DNA of 64,000 bases from CAZRXG01 sp964603985. GTDB taxonomy: Bacteria; Chloroflexota; Anaerolineae; Aggregatilineales; UBA3940. The notes beneath the pieces are model-generated. The model worked only from the letters and a program-made list of their open reading frames with translations. It was not told the origin of the DNA and made no database searches. Shown one piece after another: positions 59,989 to 64,000 of the stretch (position 1 is the stretch's first letter; every line of letters starts with the position of its first letter). A program made the position numbers and the translations under genes. The stretch covers positions 49,863-113,862 of the forward strand of contig CAZRXG010000011.1 in assembly GCA_964603985.1 (NCBI GenBank), read 5' to 3'.

Positions 59989-60621
59989 CTAATCGGTCGG
60001 GAAGATACCGCAGACGCCGTGCTGGCCGGACTGGAAGGCGACGGTGTTGTTCTCGACGGAGGCGACGATCCCGGAGAGATCGTCCTGCGTCCAGTTGCCG
60101 TTCTCGTCCAGGCAGTAGACGGTCAGGTCGGGCGGCGTGCAGGCCGGGAAGTACTTCAGGTCGGCCACGCGGTGGCCCCACCCGCCGACATCGAACATGC
60201 CGCAGGGGACGGCCCCGTTCGGCCCGGCCTGGTTCATGGCCGGGTGATCGGACAGCGGGAAGACGTAGGGGCTGGGACCCGACTCGTCGTCGCTGCTGCC
60301 GTTTTTGCAGACGTACCTCTCGGTGAAGGTGCACTCGTCGGCGGCCGAGCCGTTCTCGCCGTTGCCGTCGCACTTCACCTCATATACCCAGGCGCACTTT
60401 TTTTCGATCTCGCCGCCACTGCACGTCACCTTGAGACTGTCTCCTTTGTCCTTGTAGGTGCAGCACACGCCGTCCTCGTAGCACTCCTTCCAGCTATCGC
60501 CGTTCTCGGCCTGGGCCGTCCCCACGTTGGCGATGAACGCCGCGGTCAGGACGACGGCCACGATGGCCACCAGCGCGCCTGCGTAGAGTGCAAGACGCGT
60601 CCGGTTGATACGGATTTCCAT
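59989..60621 (-). CDS. Secreted 12-cysteine protein, unknown function
   Basis: 210 residues from ATG 60621 (GAGGAGAG ahead). A signal or anchor segment (about 8-35, ALVAIVAVVLTAAFIANVG) precedes a Cys-rich body with 12 Cys: a dense N-terminal block (KECYEDGVCCTY to ERYVCKNG, eight Cys) and four more near the C-terminus. An even Cys number and export suggest disulfides. Small, acidic, no known family. It lies between thrC and thrB with its own terminator. Confidence 0.8.
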   Translation of the reverse strand: MEIRINRTRLALYAGALVAIVAVVLTAAFIANVGTAQAENGDSWKECYEDGVCCTYKDKGDSLKVTCSGGEIEKKCAWVYEVKCDGNGENGSAADECTFTERYVCKNGSSDDESGPSPYVFPLSDHPAMNQAGPNGAVPCGMFDVGGWGHRVADLKYFPACTPPDLTVYCLDENGNWTQDDLSGIVASVENNTVAFQSGQHGVCGIFPTD

Positions 60622-60782
60622 TGACTCTCTCTCCTCTGGCAAAGGTGATTGTTGCGATGTTTTGGTTGTCAAAAGTTCGCTACGGATGGCTCAATGGGAA
60701 TAAGATACCAAATACTATAAAATTTGTCAAATTTATGTGGAGCAATGGGCTGAAGGCCGAGTCAGAGCGTCAAAGGGCAGCG

Positions 60783-61880
60783 TCAGGGCATGTTGAGGTG
60801 GGCCGCCAGCGCGTCGAGCGACGGCTCCAGCGTGACCGGCTCGACCGCCGACCGGATGGCCGTCTCCGGGTCTTTGAGGCCGTGCCCGGTCACGACGCAC
60901 ACCACTCGTTTGCCGCGCACGTCCATCGCGCCGTCGGCGATACGCCTGCGAAGCCCGGCCACGCCCGCCGCCGAGGCCGGTTCGACGAACACGCCCTCCA
61001 GCGAGGAGAGCAGGTGCCACGCCTCCAGGATCTCGGCGTCCTCGACGGCCAGGATGTGACCGCCCGACTCGTCGAGCGCCTGGGCCGCCTCGTGCCAGCG
61101 GGCGGGGTTGCCGATGCGGATGGCGGTGGCGACGGTCTCCGGCTTTTTGACCACCCGGCCATGCACAATCGGGGCGGCACCCGCCGCCTGCACGCCCAGC
61201 AGTTGTGGGGTATGTTGAGCGTTTCCGAGGCGGTGGTAGCGGGTGAAGCCCATCCAGTAGGCGGTGATGTTGCCCGCGTTGCCGACCGGGAGGCACAGCC
61301 AGTCGGGGGCGTCGCCCAGCGCGTCGACGATCTCGAAGGCGGCGGTCTGCTGTCCTTCGAGGCGGTAGGGATTGATCGAGTTGACCAGCGTGACCGGCAG
61401 GTGCTTGGTGGCCTGGCGCACCAGGTCAAGCCCCTGGTCGAAGTTGCCGCTGATGTTGACCACATCGGCACCGTAGGCCAGCGACCCGGCCAGCTTGCCC
61501 CTGGCGATCTTGCCCTCCGGGACGATCACGATGCAGCGCAGCCCGGCGCGGGCGGCGTAAGCCGCAGCCGAGGCGGCGGTGTTGCCGGTGCTGGCGCAGA
61601 TCACGGCCTGCGCGCCCTCGTGGACGGCCTGGGTGATGGCGGCGGTCATGCCGCGATCCTTGAAGGAGCCAGTGGGGTTGAGGCCCTCGTACTTGAGCCA
61701 CAGCTCGAAGTCACCGCCGACGCCGGGGGCGAGCGCCCCGGCCAGCCGGGGGACGGGCACCAGGGGGGTGTTGCCTTCGAGCAGGGTGATCGGGTCGGCC
61801 TCCGGCGCGATGTCGAGCAGGGGGCGGTAGTGTGTGACCACGCCGGGCCACGTTGGGTGGGAGGGGGTTGAAGCTGTCAT
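60783..61880 (-). CDS. thrC: Threonine synthase
   Basis: 365 residues, PLP enzyme converting O-phosphohomoserine to threonine. NPTGSFKDRGM holds the PLP Lys74; CASTGNTAASAAAYAARAG and LPVGNAGNITAYWMGF are the phosphate-site and substrate loops, and EPASAAGVAGLRR ends the fold. It is the short type, lacking the long N-terminal extension of the yeast/E. coli class. Start at MTASTP (61880). Works with thrB downstream. Confidence 0.95.
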   Translation of the reverse strand: MTASTPSHPTWPGVVTHYRPLLDIAPEADPITLLEGNTPLVPVPRLAGALAPGVGGDFELWLKYEGLNPTGSFKDRGMTAAITQAVHEGAQAVICASTGNTAASAAAYAARAGLRCIVIVPEGKIARGKLAGSLAYGADVVNISGNFDQGLDLVRQATKHLPVTLVNSINPYRLEGQQTAAFEIVDALGDAPDWLCLPVGNAGNITAYWMGFTRYHRLGNAQHTPQLLGVQAAGAAPIVHGRVVKKPETVATAIRIGNPARWHEAAQALDESGGHILAVEDAEILEAWHLLSSLEGVFVEPASAAGVAGLRRRIADGAMDVRGKRVVCVVTGHGLKDPETAIRSAVEPVTLEPSLDALAAHLNMP

Positions 61881-61950
61881 AGTGTCTCTTTTCCCGGAGT
61901 TTCGGCCAATTACCGATTCCGGTCTCTGTGCGGTCGATTCGACCGGCTGC

Positions 61951-62307
61951 CTATCGGGTGACCTCAAATTCTCTGCGGCAGTAGGGCATTCGCACCTTCC
62001 CGGACAGGACGGTGCCGTCTTCGTTGAACGTTCCCACTACCGACAGCGCATCGCCAGCTCCCAGGACAAACTGACCATCTTCGATGGGAATACCTTCCGG
62101 TGGTTCGCCCCACCCTGATGCCTGAGTTAAGCACTCAAAGTCGTACTCGTAGCGGGTTATGGTCTTGCCGTCGGGCGACACGGTCAGCGTAAGCTCTCCT
62201 TCGTCTGTGATCACCGTCCACTCCCCGGCGCGCGCTCTTGTGCCGGTGCAGGCTGCCAGCATCAGCGCAAAGATAGCTACGGCCAGTGTATAAGCCAACT
62301 TGCGCAC
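61951..62307 (-). CDS. Small lipoprotein, unknown function
   Basis: 118 residues from GTG 62307, with AAAGGAG ahead. Signal and lipobox LMLAAC, followed by a ~95-residue beta-rich domain (WTVITDEGELTLTVSPDGKT, FVLGAGDALSVVGTFNEDG), with two further Cys (ECL and PYC) that could pair. It resembles other ~100-residue beta lipoproteins but no family is firm. It begins 117 nt after the stop of the beta-helix gene. Confidence 0.8.
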   Translation of the reverse strand: MRKLAYTLAVAIFALMLAACTGTRARAGEWTVITDEGELTLTVSPDGKTITRYEYDFECLTQASGWGEPPEGIPIEDGQFVLGAGDALSVVGTFNEDGTVLSGKVRMPYCRREFEVTR

Positions 62308-62423
62308 GGCAAACTCCTTTCTCTGCCATGCTGTCCGGTGGTTTGACATCCGCGTGGTGATCTGGGGAATCATCGGCCTTCCTCAGGGGTGGGGTGAAGG
62401 TGTTGCGACCGTATCGCAGCGCG

Positions 62424-64000
62424 TCACGGGCAGCTCGCCGGGCCGGTCGCGACGGTCACGTTGAGGCTGAACTCGGAGGTGTCGTTGGTGGTCGCGTTCC
62501 TGCCGGTGACGGTGAAGATGCTGTTCTGGGCGATGCAGGTGGCGGCGTTGAATGCGTTGATCTGGATAACGCCCGGTGTGGCGTCGCCGTCGTTGGCACC
62601 GTTGTCGGTCACGGTGAAGCGGTAGGTCTGCCCCTCGCCGTAGCCGGATGGGTCGTCGTCCGAGAGGAAGAACTCGACGATGGTCCCCGCCAGCCCGACA
62701 TCGAGGCTGTACGTGCCCGGCGGTGCGATGGCGGTGATGGTGGGGAACCCGAAGAAATTGTTGGGGCCGGGGGGGTGAGGGCCGGGGGAAAGCAGGGTGA
62801 CGCCGTCGCCGTTGAGGTCGATGCCGAGCGTGCTGTTGTTGTAGATGCTGTTCTCGCTGATCAGGTTGCCGGTTGAGGAGTTCTCCTGTATGGCGATGCC
62901 CAGCGTGTTATCCGTGATCTCGTTGTAGAGGACGTCGTGGTCGCTGCCGCGCAGGATGATCCCCTCGCTGCTGCCGGTGCTGTTGTGCCCGCTAATGGTG
63001 TTGTTCTGGATGGTCCAGTTATCGGAGCCGGTACCGGCCATGCGGATGCCGTCGCCACCGCCGTTTTCGATCAGGTTGTTGTCGATGAAGCCGTCGTTGC
63101 TGTTGCCGCGAATGTTGATCTGGCCCATGTCAGGGGTCCCGCCGGGGACGTTGTTCTGAAGCGTGCAGTTTGCGATGGTGGCCCCGTCGGCGAGGTCCAC
63201 CTGGATGCCCGCGCCGTTGTTGCCGGTGATGGTGCAGTTGTCGATGGTGGCATCGTCGGCCAGGCCCAGGGTGGCGCCGTCGCCGATCAGGATTCCGTTG
63301 TCCGGGAAGTCCTGGATCGTCAGGTCGAGGATGGTGGCATCGGTAGCCTGGACAGTCAGACCGTCGACGCCGCCGCCGAGGGGACCACCGTCCAGCACGA
63401 CGGTGCTCATGCTGCCGTCAATCGTGGTGACGGCGTCGGTCAGCGCGCTGAACCCACCACCGGCGGGCGTGATGGTGTACGGGCCGAACAGCGTGGCGAA
63501 GACGATGGTGTTGGGGCCGGCGATGTTGTTGGCGTTGAGGATGGCCTGCTCAAGCGACCCCTGGCCGGTCTGCTGGGTGTTGACGACTGCCTCGTAGCTG
63601 AAGCCGAAGTCGACGTTGGTGATGTCGGTGCCGGTTAAGTTGACGTCGACCTGATGGTCAAGTGGGACGTTGGGGTCGTCGCCGCCCAGGGCACCCGCGC
63701 CGCCGTTGCCGTACTCGTAGGTCTGTTCGGGGCAGGTGGCTCCGCCGCACAGCGGGCCGATGTCCACCACGACGGTGTAAACCCCGTTGGCGGGCGGGGT
63801 GAAGGTGTACTGGCAGCTGGCGTCGGTGGTGGTGGTGTCGATGAGGGTCGCGCCCTGCCAAAGCCGGACGGTGACCCCCTGCAGGGGCGTGTCACGCACG
63901 CCGCTCGCCGAGCCGCCTCCACCGGCGTAGTTGATTTCGTTACGCAGGGTGCCCGCAATGATGGGGGGGATGGGTGTGTTGGTCGGGGTGTCGGGTGGGG
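62424..64000 (-). CDS. Surface protein: SdrD-B-like domain plus right-handed beta-helix (N-terminus cut)
   Basis: At least 525 codons, open to the window end. The visible N-terminal part is Thr/Pro-rich, followed by an SdrD-B/Cna-B-like domain (GVTVRLWQGATLIDTTTTD, YTFTPPANGVYTVVVDIG), then a parallel beta-helix with runs of Asn-rich rungs (DNCTITGNNGAGIQV, NNTISGHNSTGSSEG, NNTISENSIYNNSTLGIDLN) and a C-terminal PSGYGEGQTYRFTVTDNG domain. This is the layout of CSLREA/adhesin-like exported proteins. The signal and start lie beyond base 64000. Confidence 0.85.
   Translation of the reverse strand, partial: PPDTPTNTPIPPIIAGTLRNEINYAGGGGSASGVRDTPLQGVTVRLWQGATLIDTTTTDASCQYTFTPPANGVYTVVVDIGPLCGGATCPEQTYEYGNGGAGALGGDDPNVPLDHQVDVNLTGTDITNVDFGFSYEAVVNTQQTGQGSLEQAILNANNIAGPNTIVFATLFGPYTITPAGGGFSALTDAVTTIDGSMSTVVLDGGPLGGGVDGLTVQATDATILDLTIQDFPDNGILIGDGATLGLADDATIDNCTITGNNGAGIQVDLADGATIANCTLQNNVPGGTPDMGQINIRGNSNDGFIDNNLIENGGGDGIRMAGTGSDNWTIQNNTISGHNSTGSSEGIILRGSDHDVLYNEITDNTLGIAIQENSSTGNLISENSIYNNSTLGIDLNGDGVTLLSPGPHPPGPNNFFGFPTITAIAPPGTYSLDVGLAGTIVEFFLSDDDPSGYGEGQTYRFTVTDNGANDGDATPGVIQINAFNAATCIAQNSIFTVTGRNATTNDTSEFSLNVTVATGPASCP

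Noticed and set aside
60621..61871. 416-codon plus-strand frame opposite thrC
   Set aside because: The minus strand encodes a complete threonine synthase; this frame has no recognisable domain.

Overview
The window looks like one contiguous piece of a high-GC bacterial chromosome with no sign of a plasmid, phage or insertion sequence. The best guess for the source is a member of the Chloroflexota (Anaerolineae-like). The grounds are indirect: five PknB-type Ser/Thr kinases, many lipoproteins with Thr-Pro-rich linkers behind the lipobox, DUF4397, DUF4291 and pRiA4b-ORF3 proteins, GAF and hybrid histidine kinases, and stand-alone STAS proteins. No rRNA or other strong marker gene is present, so the assignment is an inference. 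Five tRNA genes are present: Cys(GCA), Gly(GCC), Ser(UGA), Ser(GCU) and a selenocysteine tRNA (UCA anticodon, 8-bp acceptor), so the organism probably makes selenoproteins, although none is encoded here.

Layout. 1-4.5 kb: a cut membrane protein, a GT1-type glycosyltransferase, a membrane protein with a DUF1566-like tail, an M32 carboxypeptidase, then tRNA-Cys and tRNA-Gly. 4.6-9.1 kb: an acyltransferase-3 membrane enzyme and a TIR-NB-ARC-TPR (STAND) protein with a fragment of its own 5' end duplicated just downstream, bounded by two tRNA-Ser genes. 9.3-14.4 kb: a minus-strand run with AlkC, an AlkD-like protein, a radical SAM enzyme of the photoproduct-lyase type, a beta-class DNA methyltransferase and a lipoprotein, which reads as a DNA repair/modification block. 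14.5-26.5 kb: envelope proteins (LysM-M23), VOC, PspC, two Ser/Thr kinases (one fused to a trypsin-like protease), a MerR regulator with a textbook 19-bp-spacer promoter, a pentapeptide protein and a WD40 lipoprotein.

26.7-38.7 kb: two STAS proteins, D-lyxose isomerase, MBL hydrolase, pRiA4b-ORF3 protein, a CcrM-like (RAMA-domain) orphan methyltransferase, a YbjN-like protein, DUF4397 and STAS-like proteins, a thioredoxin-VKOR fusion, DUF4291, a CAP lipoprotein and a three-repeat lipoprotein. 38.9-48.4 kb: three adjacent minus-strand kinases, an ABM protein, a CPBP protease, a secreted repeat protein, and a Tat-exported L,D-transpeptidase. 48.4-55.9 kb: phosphorelay proteins (GAF histidine kinase, PAS-HK-REC-REC-Hpt, REC, REC-HK-Hpt), a frameshifted TIR-FGE gene and the tRNA-Sec gene. 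56-64 kb: small membrane proteins, cupin, lipoproteins, thrB and thrC separated by a 12-cysteine secreted protein, and a beta-helix surface protein cut by the window end.

Most notable: an ~83-residue two-cysteine domain shared by the outside part of a kinase and the neighbouring lipoprotein; two TIR genes that share a Gly-rich beta motif and each sit divergently next to a tRNA gene; the AlkC/AlkD/radical-SAM block; the kinase-protease fusion; the CcrM-like orphan methylase; and heptamer-based degenerate repeat arrays at gene ends.
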